Part shown: positions 1 to 5,213 of the stretch, piece by piece | Layout of the letters: each line of letters opens with the position of its first letter | Position numbering within the stretch: the stretch's first letter is position 1 | Translations under genes and position numbers: made by a program | NCBI GenBank assembly: GCA_050011415.1 | Contig: JBEKJD010000222.1 | Span: forward strand, 1 to 5,246 | Length of the DNA stretch: 5,246 nucleotides | Reading direction: 5' to 3' | Source: JADFXI01 sp050011415 | Lineage (GTDB): Bacteria; Nitrospirota; Thermodesulfovibrionia; Thermodesulfovibrionales; Dissulfurispiraceae | The notes under the pieces: model-generated | Seen by the model: the letters and a program-made list of their open reading frames with translations, nothing else | Told to the model about the DNA's origin: nothing | Database searches by the model: none

Positions 1-2
1 AA

Positions 3-131
3 AATGTTTCTTCAGCGAATACCGATGAGCAAGAAAGTGCGAGGGAAACAATGCGGGAAGAAAGCCATCTCTTGGCAGATGCTCTGATAAATGATCTTGG
101 AAACGCTTCTGTGAAGGGCACAAGGGGGTAA
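3..131 (+). CDS. C-terminal end of an upstream hypothetical protein (5' truncated)
   Basis: A reading frame is open from the window edge and closes at a TAA at 129-131, giving about 42 residues of C-terminus. The peptide is polar and acidic to neutral (ends ...NASVKGTRG) with no recognisable motif, so no function can be given. It lies 10 bases upstream of the next start codon, which suggests co-transcription with the cluster that follows. It is supported mainly by its uninterrupted frame up to the expected gene junction and by the absence of any better explanation for these bases. The start lies outside the window. Confidence 0.5.
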   Translation, partial: NVSSANTDEQESARETMREESHLLADALINDLGNASVKGTRG

Positions 132-141
132 GAAAAATAAT

Positions 142-573
142 ATGAGTGGCAATAATTCTTTATTAATTGATCTTATCAATTCGCTTGCCAGCTTTAAGGC
201 TAAAGAAGCAGGTTTCTTCGGAAAAGCAAAACTTGATACCGAGGATATAGGAGTGTTCGGAGCGGCTATATCAGATGTTCAAGAAACTTCTGCCCGATAT
301 TTAGCAAAAGAAATTAACAGAGAAGAAGCAAAAGAAGAGTTACAAGATACTATTTCGGCAGCAGTCAAAACATTCTTGCATGGTATTGCAGACAAAGCAC
401 TCACCCCAGTTGCTGAATTTTTTAAGGAGAAGTGGCCAGCTTTCAGTGTAGCTATTGAAGGCGCTAAGGAATTCGTTAAACAAAATGCTGTTGACTTTGT
501 CGTTGATACGGTTAAAGAAGGCGTAGGCAAGGTGATCAATGTTATAAGAGAAAAATTACGGCTCAGAAGTTAA
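142..573 (+). CDS. small helical hypothetical protein
   Basis: The gene encodes 143 residues that I do not recognise. The protein is rich in Ala, Lys, Glu and Val and looks almost wholly alpha-helical. Residues 50-75 form a highly charged helix (R-E-E-A-K-E-E-L type). Residues 84-140 form amphipathic segments with Phe/Val/Ala faces (FFKEKWPAF, DFVVDTVKEGVGKVI). There is no signal peptide and no clear transmembrane segment, although the C-terminal third is hydrophobic enough to associate with membranes or a partner. The C-terminus is basic (REKLRLRS). A G-rich stretch at 124-128 is the only Shine-Dalgarno-like sequence and sits a rather long 13 bases before the ATG. The gene starts 10 bases after the preceding frame ends and is followed after 22 bases by the next gene, so it is probably part of an operon. 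Confidence 0.75.
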   Translation: MSGNNSLLIDLINSLASFKAKEAGFFGKAKLDTEDIGVFGAAISDVQETSARYLAKEINREEAKEELQDTISAAVKTFLHGIADKALTPVAEFFKEKWPAFSVAIEGAKEFVKQNAVDFVVDTVKEGVGKVINVIREKLRLRS

Positions 574-595
574 CTTTTTCTGTGGAGGTGTCAAT

Positions 596-799
596 ATGAT
601 TGCAGTAAAACCTAGTCAGCGAATGTGTGCTACCTGTGCTTCATGGTTTGGTGGTAAAAGGGTATTTGATAAAGGCCAGGTTAAATTCGACGCCAGCCCA
701 CAAAGTACAGGGCAATGTACTCATCCGGTATCCGGAAAGAAAGGGCAACAAGTTAAGTCGCAATATGGATGCAGCAGATGGACTCAAGCATTTTCCTAA
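596..799 (+). CDS. small Cys-rich, putative metal-binding protein
   Basis: The gene encodes 67 residues preceded by a strong ribosome binding site (GGAGGTG at 584-590, five bases from the ATG). Cys11 and Cys14 form a CxxC knuckle in the motif CATCASWFGGKR. Cys41-x-His43 and Cys59 follow, giving C-x2-C-x26-C-x-H-x15-C. This spacing suggests binding of one zinc ion or an iron-sulfur centre, though that is inferred from the residues only. The protein is basic and has no export signal, so it is probably cytoplasmic. A longer frame beginning at 627 overlaps this gene in another register, but the good ribosome binding site and the Cys pattern favour this gene as the real product. Small proteins with a CxxC...W..G.R start are common hypotheticals. 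I cannot name a family. Confidence 0.75.
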   Translation: MIAVKPSQRMCATCASWFGGKRVFDKGQVKFDASPQSTGQCTHPVSGKKGQQVKSQYGCSRWTQAFS

Positions 800-839
800 C
801 CCACTGGAGCGGCTATTCATTGATGTAGTGTTCTTTCAG

Positions 840-846
840 AAGGAGG
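840..846 (+). promoter_or_regulatory. ribosome binding site deciding the start at 852
   Basis: AAGGAGG is a near-perfect Shine-Dalgarno five bases before the ATG at 852. It shows that translation starts at 852 rather than at the in-frame ATG at 627. The 627 start lies inside the preceding gene, has no such site, and would put 75 extra residues before an obvious signal peptide. Confidence 0.9.
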
Positions 847-851
847 ACGAT

Positions 852-1898
852 ATGAAAAGAAAGAAACTATTCATAGGCATTCTTTTTATCTTCCTTTTCA
901 TTTATGTATCGTGTTCCTATGCTTACAATGAGATAAATGTCGTTGGCCAAGGATTGACAGAACAGGACGCTCTGCAGGACGCTTTTAAGAAAGCTGTCGA
1001 AATGACTACCAGCACTTTTATCTTTTCTGAATCAGAGGCACGCAACTATGTCATCGTAAAAAATAAAATAGTTAAGGCCAACTCCGGATATGTTAAAGGA
1101 TACGAGATCAGCCGAAAACAGGAACAAGAAGGATTAGTTATCCTCGATATAAAAGTAAAGGTTGACTACGAAGCAGTTCAGTCTTTTATGCACAGCAACG
1201 ATGTCAAAGCCATTTCATACGAAAGTATGTTGCACGATATCGAGATTATTAAATTCAGACAGAGTCGACTAAAAGCGTTAGAAGATGCATTAAACTTTTT
1301 TAAGACTATACCCTTGAAGGATATGTATTCAGTTGACTTCTACGGTTTTGAAATAAAACATATTGGTCTTAAAGAAGTTGATGTTAAACTTAATATACGC
1401 TTCCAACCTAACGTATTTTACTTGGAAGCGTATCATAAATTACTGGCATTAATTGATAATGACAGTGTCAACAATGAAGACAAGGACAACATAAAAATAT
1501 GTACAGACTTTAATGCTTCAGGGAAAGGCATTAAACGGTTGGTACATACGGACTTGTTTGATTACTTAACATTTGGTAGGAAGATAAAATATAGCATACC
1601 TAGCATAGACATAGAGGGGTATGCTTATGCCGTTGAAAATATATTTTTTAACGATCTGGTACAGCGTTGGTTGCCGGAAGATGAGGGTGGCATAAGGTGG
1701 TTAGAACCTTTAAGTCAACCTTACGCAAACTGCCAACTGGAAGGTGCGTTCGCTGCGAACGCGGCAGTCTATGAACTCGGTTTGAAACTTAGTCCGGAAC
1801 AGATCAAAAATCTAAACGGACTAAAAGTTTTTATTATTAACGAAAAAGGACGCCTACCAAAAGTAAAAAGAACACACAGAAAGGAGACAGAAACATGA
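852..1898 (+). CDS. exported LPP20/FlgT-N-like protein
   Basis: The gene encodes 348 residues from the ATG chosen by its strong ribosome binding site. Residues 1-24 are a Sec signal peptide: basic MKRKK, a hydrophobic core, and a likely cut after SYA. A Cys at 21 lacks a canonical lipobox (YVSC). Residues 27-115 carry a pattern seen in FlgT N-terminal/LPP20-type domains: V-G-Q-G, then A-L-Q-D-A-x3-A-V, then a Ser-Glu-x-R-N segment, K-I-V, and N-S-G-Y-V-K-G-Y followed by alternating beta residues (ILDIKVKVDYEAV). Family members are periplasmic or outer-membrane associated, and some assist flagellar motor or envelope assembly. Residues 116-348 are unassigned, with further helical and beta segments and a basic tail. 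Its TGA overlaps the next start (ATGA), implying translational coupling. The domain match is from memory and is remote, and no flagellar gene is nearby to support a motility role. Confidence 0.85.
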   Translation: MKRKKLFIGILFIFLFIYVSCSYAYNEINVVGQGLTEQDALQDAFKKAVEMTTSTFIFSESEARNYVIVKNKIVKANSGYVKGYEISRKQEQEGLVILDIKVKVDYEAVQSFMHSNDVKAISYESMLHDIEIIKFRQSRLKALEDALNFFKTIPLKDMYSVDFYGFEIKHIGLKEVDVKLNIRFQPNVFYLEAYHKLLALIDNDSVNNEDKDNIKICTDFNASGKGIKRLVHTDLFDYLTFGRKIKYSIPSIDIEGYAYAVENIFFNDLVQRWLPEDEGGIRWLEPLSQPYANCQLEGAFAANAAVYELGLKLSPEQIKNLNGLKVFIINEKGRLPKVKRTHRKETET

Positions 1899-2635
1899 AA
1901 ACGATAAATAACATGAAATTTATATTACTGTTACTTTTGGTGGTTCCGTATTGTGCTTTTGCTGGTGAACATGTTCAGGGGCATGCTTGCTACACTTATG
2001 GCGATAATGAGAGTCGAGTAGCTGCGAAACAGACAGTTGTGGAACTCGCAAAAAGGAATGCAATCGAAAGCTACTTAACATACATACAATCTTCGAGTTT
2101 GGTTACAAACGGTGAGTTGACGAAGGATACAGTTGCATCGTTGTCAGCAGCAACTGCATTAAAAAATATGAAGATAATAGATGATCAGGAAAAAGGCAGA
2201 GAACTTTGCGTCACAATAGAGGGAATGGTTGAACCATCTGATATTAAAGAACTGATCGCAGCAAAACAATCTGAAACAGAGAAGATGGAGAGAGTCGATA
2301 AATTTGGTGCAAATATAGACTGGGTTAAAAACGTAGTTACGGTCAAAGGGACTGGTGCAGCTAATACTGATTTACCTAGAGCGCTATGGAAGAAAAGTGC
2401 TGAGGATGCGGCTATAATGGATGCACAGGCTAAACTGCTCGAAATGGTACAGGGGTTAAAAATGTATTCAAAAACTTTTTTAAGCAAATACCGAGTTCAA
2501 TCGGACGAAAAAATTAAAGAAATCGCAGGAATGCTACAATTTGCCACACAAGTTGGCAGGACTGTATTCACTGAAGAAGACACCGGTCTTTTGGCTGAAG
2601 TAACAATGGAGGTAAGCATGGGTAACATTAAGTGA
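1895..2635 (+). CDS. exported LPP20-family-like protein
   Basis: The gene encodes 246 residues. It starts inside the stop of the previous gene (ATGA), with AAGGAG at 1881-1886 eight bases upstream. A second ATG at 1913 has no ribosome binding site. Residues 1-23 are a Sec signal peptide ending PYCAFA. Residues 27-112 hold one domain: G-D-N-E-S-R-V-A-A-K, then LAKRNAIESY, then LCVTIEGMVEP. Residues 146-245 form a second, LPP20-like unit: VTVKGTGAAN, then K-S-A-E-D-A-A-I-M-D-A-Q-A-K-L-L-E-M-V-Q-G, ending in the strand GLLAEVTMEV. The mature protein thus seems to be two related alpha/beta units in tandem, located in the periplasm or at the outer membrane. Coupling to the preceding exported gene suggests the two products act together, perhaps as a complex. 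The family role is loosely defined (outer-membrane, flagellum or adhesion associated), so the exact function is open. Confidence 0.85.
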   Translation: MKTINNMKFILLLLLVVPYCAFAGEHVQGHACYTYGDNESRVAAKQTVVELAKRNAIESYLTYIQSSSLVTNGELTKDTVASLSAATALKNMKIIDDQEKGRELCVTIEGMVEPSDIKELIAAKQSETEKMERVDKFGANIDWVKNVVTVKGTGAANTDLPRALWKKSAEDAAIMDAQAKLLEMVQGLKMYSKTFLSKYRVQSDEKIKEIAGMLQFATQVGRTVFTEEDTGLLAEVTMEVSMGNIK

Positions 2636-2649
2636 ATCGGGCAGAAAAA

Positions 2650-2657
2650 GGTGGTGG
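2650..2657 (+). promoter_or_regulatory. ribosome binding site candidate for the start at 2668
   Basis: A GGTGGTGG tract ends ten bases before the ATG at 2668 and is the best Shine-Dalgarno near this gene. The alternative GTG at 2632 overlaps the previous stop (GTGA). It has only a GGAGG at 2608-2612, about 19 bases away, which is too far. Reinitiation at the GTG cannot be excluded. Confidence 0.5.
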
Positions 2658-2667
2658 TGCAAATAAT

Positions 2668-3321
2668 ATGGTATTTCCACATACAGAGAATATTAAGCAA
2701 TCAAAAAATATCATCTATAAGCTAAAAGTTATAACCTACTTCGGTAGAGCGGCTGTTTATCCTATTGATATAGACGAATCATATCTCGGAATGTATTCTG
2801 CCTTGGACAAAGCTGAGACTGAAATGCTCAGGATAATTCAACACAATAATTCAACAAGAGATGATGACACGGGTGAGTCTGATGTTATTCATCATTTCGT
2901 TATTCAGGAAATAGCACTGGACGTGCCCTACGGACATTCATCTTATGATAAAAGGGTCTATGATAAAGACGGCAATTTTTATGGCGTGTGCAAACCTGAT
3001 TGGGAACCGTTCAAAGGGATCAATCCGGAAGAATGCAAATTCAAAGAGAAAGACCTTGTAGAAGTCTTGGATAATGGACAGCTCCGGATCGGTATCATCA
3101 CACTCCTGCCAATAACTCCTAAGATCGCGTCTAAGGCTATCCATGCTGATCAGTCTGACAATACTTATAATGTAGACTTTGGTCATGGCCATATGGAACG
3201 TGATCATTCTCATATGCCTGAGTGCGATATTTTCAGTCCCAGGTTCATGATTAGTAATGATACAAAAGACCTTCTTATACAGCAGTATGAATATCTTCAC
3301 AGCGCATCAGGTAATGCTTGA
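2668..3321 (+). CDS. conserved-looking hypothetical protein with His-rich C-terminal motif
   Basis: The gene encodes 217 residues from the ATG at 2668, or 229 from a GTG at 2632 that overlaps the previous stop. There is no signal peptide, so it is probably cytoplasmic. Residues 12-85 look like an alpha/beta domain. Residues 93-150 hold an aromatic and acidic section (D-K-D-G-N-F-Y, WEPFKGINPEEC) leading into the strands KDLVEVLDNGQLRIGIITLLP. That section resembles a small beta-barrel of the kind annotated only as hypothetical in many bacteria. Residues 165-190 read D-N-T-Y-N-V-D-F-G-H-G-H-M-E-R-D-H-S-H, with His at 173, 175, 180 and 182 and Cys186 close by. This could bind a metal, but that is inference. 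The first 12 residues of the longer form (Gly/Asn-rich) look untranslated. I do not recognise a named family. The gene is the last in the apparent operon. Confidence 0.8.
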   Translation: MVFPHTENIKQSKNIIYKLKVITYFGRAAVYPIDIDESYLGMYSALDKAETEMLRIIQHNNSTRDDDTGESDVIHHFVIQEIALDVPYGHSSYDKRVYDKDGNFYGVCKPDWEPFKGINPEECKFKEKDLVEVLDNGQLRIGIITLLPITPKIASKAIHADQSDNTYNVDFGHGHMERDHSHMPECDIFSPRFMISNDTKDLLIQQYEYLHSASGNA

Positions 3322-3342
3322 ACCCATAGGACACTGAACAGT

Positions 3343-3378
3343 TTCTTGTAGATTCTGTATGAAGGCATACTACAAGAA
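3343..3378 (+). repeat. inverted repeat in the spacer before the Crp-family gene
   Basis: TTCTTGTAG at 3343-3351 is the perfect reverse complement of CTACAAGAA at 3370-3378. A shorter inner stem, TATG at 3358-3361 with CATA at 3366-3369, closes an AAGG loop and leaves ATTCTG bulged on one side. No T-run follows, so it is a poor intrinsic terminator. It may be an operator for the adjacent regulator (autoregulation) or an RNA hairpin in its leader. It ends 39 bases before the regulator start. Confidence 0.55.
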
Positions 3379-3417
3379 CGATTTATAAATATGTAAAAAC
3401 GCTTACGAGAGGTTGAC

Positions 3418-4101
3418 ATGATAAAAATAGAAAACGATGACCAACTCGTTGAGAATTTCCTTCGAGACATTCCTATATTCAAGGGCATACCTGAAAACGA
3501 TATAAAGCCCATTGCCCGCAACGTTAAAACCTTCCGCTATAAGAAAACAGAGACTCTATTTTATCAGGGCGATGAAACTATGGAGCTTTACATTGTGCTG
3601 AATGGCAGACTCAGGGCTTCTTTATCTGATGAAAACGGTAACGAAGTAACCTTGGCAACTTTCAGCAGAGGTCAATTCTTAGGTGAGATGAGTTTGTTTG
3701 ATGGCTCCCCACGATCTGCTACTGTAACGGCTGTAGAAGATTCCCAGGTAGGTATATTAAAAAGAGAGAGCTTGCTTGAGTCGATAAGACAGAACCCGAT
3801 GATTGCTATCCATATATTGTCTACATTAATAAAAAGATTAAGGGAAACGGATGCTATGGTGGAGTCTATGGCGTTTTGTGCTGTCGATGAACGGCTGATA
3901 AAACTTCTTATGCAGATTGTCAAAACTGAGGGGGAAAGCGTAGGAGACGGCTTTTACAGAATCAAGAAACTCACACAGAAAGACCTCGCCTCCAGGATAG
4001 GCTCCTCAAGAGAGGCAGTATCCAAAGCCATGCAGCTTCTTTCACGCAGTAAGAAAGTCGTTGAACAACAAGGCTATTTTATAATCTCGCCTGACAATTA
4101 A
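3418..4101 (+). CDS. Crp/Fnr-family transcriptional regulator, putatively cAMP responsive
   Basis: The gene encodes 227 residues, the usual family length, preceded by GAGAGG at 3407-3412. Residues 20-120 form the cyclic-nucleotide-binding beta roll, with the phosphate-binding cassette FLGEMSLFDGSPRSATV containing Glu90, Arg99 and Ser100. These correspond to E. coli CRP Glu72, Arg82 and Ser83. The long dimerisation helix (about 125-152) keeps Arg140 and Thr144 at positions matching CRP Arg123 and Thr127, while Asp145 replaces Ser128. No N-terminal Cys cluster is present, so it is not an Fnr-type oxygen sensor. Residues 183-222 form the winged helix-turn-helix: TQKDLASRIGSSREAVSKAM, with Arg198-Glu199 matching CRP Arg180-Glu181 and Lys203 replacing Arg185. 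It therefore probably binds cAMP (or another cNMP) and a TGTGA-like half-site. Both points are inferred by alignment from memory. Its targets are unknown. The flanking genes are candidates. Confidence 0.93.
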   Translation: MIKIENDDQLVENFLRDIPIFKGIPENDIKPIARNVKTFRYKKTETLFYQGDETMELYIVLNGRLRASLSDENGNEVTLATFSRGQFLGEMSLFDGSPRSATVTAVEDSQVGILKRESLLESIRQNPMIAIHILSTLIKRLRETDAMVESMAFCAVDERLIKLLMQIVKTEGESVGDGFYRIKKLTQKDLASRIGSSREAVSKAMQLLSRSKKVVEQQGYFIISPDN

Positions 4102-4136
4102 TGTGTCCGTAGTTGCTTGTTCTCGGGCTGGTATTT

Positions 4137-4160
4137 TTACTAATAATCTTTGGTAATTTT
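4137..4160 (+). terminator. weak terminator-like hairpin after the Crp-family gene
   Basis: TTACTAA at 4137-4143 can pair with TTGGTAA at 4150-4156 (seven pairs, one of them G-U) around a six-base loop, followed by TTTT at 4157-4160. The stem is AT-rich and so weak. It lies 36 bases after the regulator stop codon, where a terminator would be expected. Confidence 0.3.
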
Positions 4161-4163
4161 CCC

Positions 4164-4192
4164 TTTACTATCAATGAATAAAGTGATAAGCT
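4164..4192 (+). promoter_or_regulatory. weak sigma70-like promoter candidate for the riboswitch transcript
   Basis: TTTACT at 4164-4169 could be a -35 element, with GATAAG (4185-4190) or TAAGCT (4187-4192) as a poor -10. Transcription would begin near 4197-4202, just before the riboswitch aptamer. A promoter is expected in this gap because the aptamer needs its own leader, but the match to consensus is low and spacing is 15-17. Confidence 0.25.
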
Positions 4193-4212
4193 TTAATCAG
4201 AATCAGTGCAGA

Positions 4213-4291
4213 AGTTTCGAAAAGGCAAACCACGAGCAATCGTGAGACGCAAAGCTACGGGTCCTTTTGGGATTGCCGAGCTACCGAAAAC
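4213..4291 (+). ncRNA. GEMM-I (class I cyclic dinucleotide) riboswitch aptamer
   Basis: The conserved GEMM-I core is present in order. AAAAGGCAAACC lies at 4220-4231. The hairpin CACGA (4231-4235)/TCGTG (4240-4244) is capped by a GCAA GNRA tetraloop. GACGCAAAGC follows at 4246-4255, then the second hairpin arm beginning ACGGGTCC and closing through GGGATTGCC, then GAGCTACCG at 4278-4286. The closing stem P1 is TTTCG at 4215-4219 with CGAAA at 4285-4289. This class senses cyclic di-GMP, and a variant with an A at the specificity position senses 3',3'-cGAMP. By my alignment the specificity base (Vc2 G20) is G4224, favouring c-di-GMP, but a one-base shift would read A4223. It sits 62 bases before a secreted protease-like gene, a typical target class. 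Confidence 0.93.
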
Positions 4292-4348
4292 GACCTCATT
4301 CTCCATATAGCGGAGGCCGTTCTTAGGTCAACCTCTTATATGGAGGTC
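4292..4348 (+). promoter_or_regulatory. riboswitch expression platform sequestering the Shine-Dalgarno
   Basis: CTCCATATA at 4301-4309 is the exact reverse complement of TATATGGAG at 4337-4345, which contains most of the Shine-Dalgarno GGAGG (4342-4346). GAGG at 4313-4316 can extend this stem by pairing with CCTC at 4332-4335. GACCTC at 4292-4297 is also exactly complementary to GAGGTC at 4343-4348, and GACCT there can instead pair with AGGTC at 4325-4329. A competing hairpin, ACG-A-CCTC (4290-4297) with GAGG-C-CGT (4313-4320), touches the P1 end of the aptamer. There is no T-run, so control is probably translational. Whether ligand turns expression on or off cannot be decided by eye. Confidence 0.7.
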
Positions 4349-4352
4349 TACC

Positions 4353-5213
4353 ATGAAAACAAAATCAATTTTAATTGCTATCATAAGTATTTTTATGCTT
4401 GTCAGTTCAGCATTTGCAGCAACCATATCAGAAACAACAGTTCAGCAGGTAGCACAAAATTATCTGAAGGCACATGTCGCCCAGCACGGTACATGGAATG
4501 GAACTACTTCTCCAAGTGTCGGTGATATTCAAGTGGCAACTTATAAAGGTACGCCTGTTGCTTATATCGTAAGTATCGTTCCTACCGGCAGTATGTTGAT
4601 AGCGTATACGGATGACTTTAGTCCGGTTCTTTATTATTCACCGAATACTGTATTGGACGATTCAAAGGCAGATGATCTAAACGCTATCGAATCCTGGATC
4701 TTTCCGGAAATATACAACAACCTCAATATAATAAATGGAAGCGATTCAGCACATGCGATGAAGGCGATGTCTCCGTCCGCAAAGTTCAGTAGTGCTGCTG
4801 GAACAAAGATTGCGAACGCGTGGACGAAGATGAGTTCACCTACATTCGAAGTATCGACGAATGTAACAACAACGCCTACAATGCACGCGTTAGATGCAAA
4901 TACGGCGACTACTTCAATTCCAGCAAACGTAGAACCTGTAGTACAAACTGTTTGGAATCAAGGATCACCCTTTAATAACAATGTACCGGCCGAACCTGTA
5001 GTATCTGCAGCATCGCTTGGCTTACCAGCTGGTTATGCTTATCCGGGTTGTACGCATGCGCCCACAGGTTGTGTTGCTACTGCAATGGCTCAGGTAATGA
5101 AATATTGGAACTGGCCAGATCAAGGTGTTGGGGGTCTTATAAATGCCCCGCAGATGGTCGTTCCGAATCTGGCGCAAGCGGCACCGATTATGGACAGAGC
5201 GGTGCCAGGTTGA
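4353..5213 (+). CDS. exported streptopain-like (family C10) cysteine protease, truncated or frameshifted
   Basis: The frame gives 286 residues from an ATG with GGAGG six bases upstream. Residues 1-23 are a Sec signal peptide ending AFAA. Residues 24-100 resemble the streptopain propeptide (VAQNYLKAH, then VAYIVSIVPTGSMLIAYTDD, then PVLYYS). A Ser/Thr/Ala-rich linker covers about 130-190. The catalytic domain begins near 193 (VEPVVQTVWNQGSPFNNN) and includes TGCVATAMAQVMKYWNWP, where Cys240 matches the catalytic Cys of streptopain (SpeB). The protein is expected to be secreted and to cleave proteins once its propeptide is removed. The frame stops at residue 286, well before the expected catalytic His and Trp-Gly-Trp-Gly region, so as read it lacks half its active site. 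A frameshift in the G5 run at 5130-5134, a genuine pseudogene or a sequencing error could explain this. Translation is predicted to be controlled by the upstream cyclic-dinucleotide riboswitch. Confidence 0.85.
   Translation: MKTKSILIAIISIFMLVSSAFAATISETTVQQVAQNYLKAHVAQHGTWNGTTSPSVGDIQVATYKGTPVAYIVSIVPTGSMLIAYTDDFSPVLYYSPNTVLDDSKADDLNAIESWIFPEIYNNLNIINGSDSAHAMKAMSPSAKFSSAAGTKIANAWTKMSSPTFEVSTNVTTTPTMHALDANTATTSIPANVEPVVQTVWNQGSPFNNNVPAEPVVSAASLGLPAGYAYPGCTHAPTGCVATAMAQVMKYWNWPDQGVGGLINAPQMVVPNLAQAAPIMDRAVPG

Noticed and set aside
110..114. TGTGA as a CRP half-site
   Set aside because: It lies within a coding frame and has no matching TCACA half at the required spacing.
627..851. N-terminal extension of the 852-1898 gene from an ATG at 627
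   Set aside because: It overlaps the Cys-rich gene in another frame, lacks a ribosome binding site, and would place 75 residues ahead of a clear signal peptide. The ATG at 852 has AAGGAGG at ideal spacing.
2185..2487. Antisense open frame within the 1895-2635 gene
   Set aside because: It lies wholly opposite a well-supported gene, shows no recognisable motif, and is the kind of frame expected by chance. The other antisense frames (279-539, 2497-2700, 2938-3300, 3297-3521, 3672-3923, 5022-5243) were rejected for the same reason.
3343..3378. Intrinsic terminator after the gene ending at 3321
   Set aside because: The stem has modest GC content and an asymmetric bulge, and no run of T follows it. 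It is kept only as an inverted repeat.
4184..4199. TGAT...ATCA inverted repeat as a CRP/FNR operator
   Set aside because: The half-sites are only four bases with an eight-base gap, which fits neither TGTGA-N6-TCACA nor TTGAT-N4-ATCAA. It is likely chance in AT-rich DNA.
4340..4525. Short open frame on the + strand overlapping the start of the protease gene
   Set aside because: It begins inside the Shine-Dalgarno region of the protease and is out of frame with the signal peptide and propeptide. It has no coding signature.
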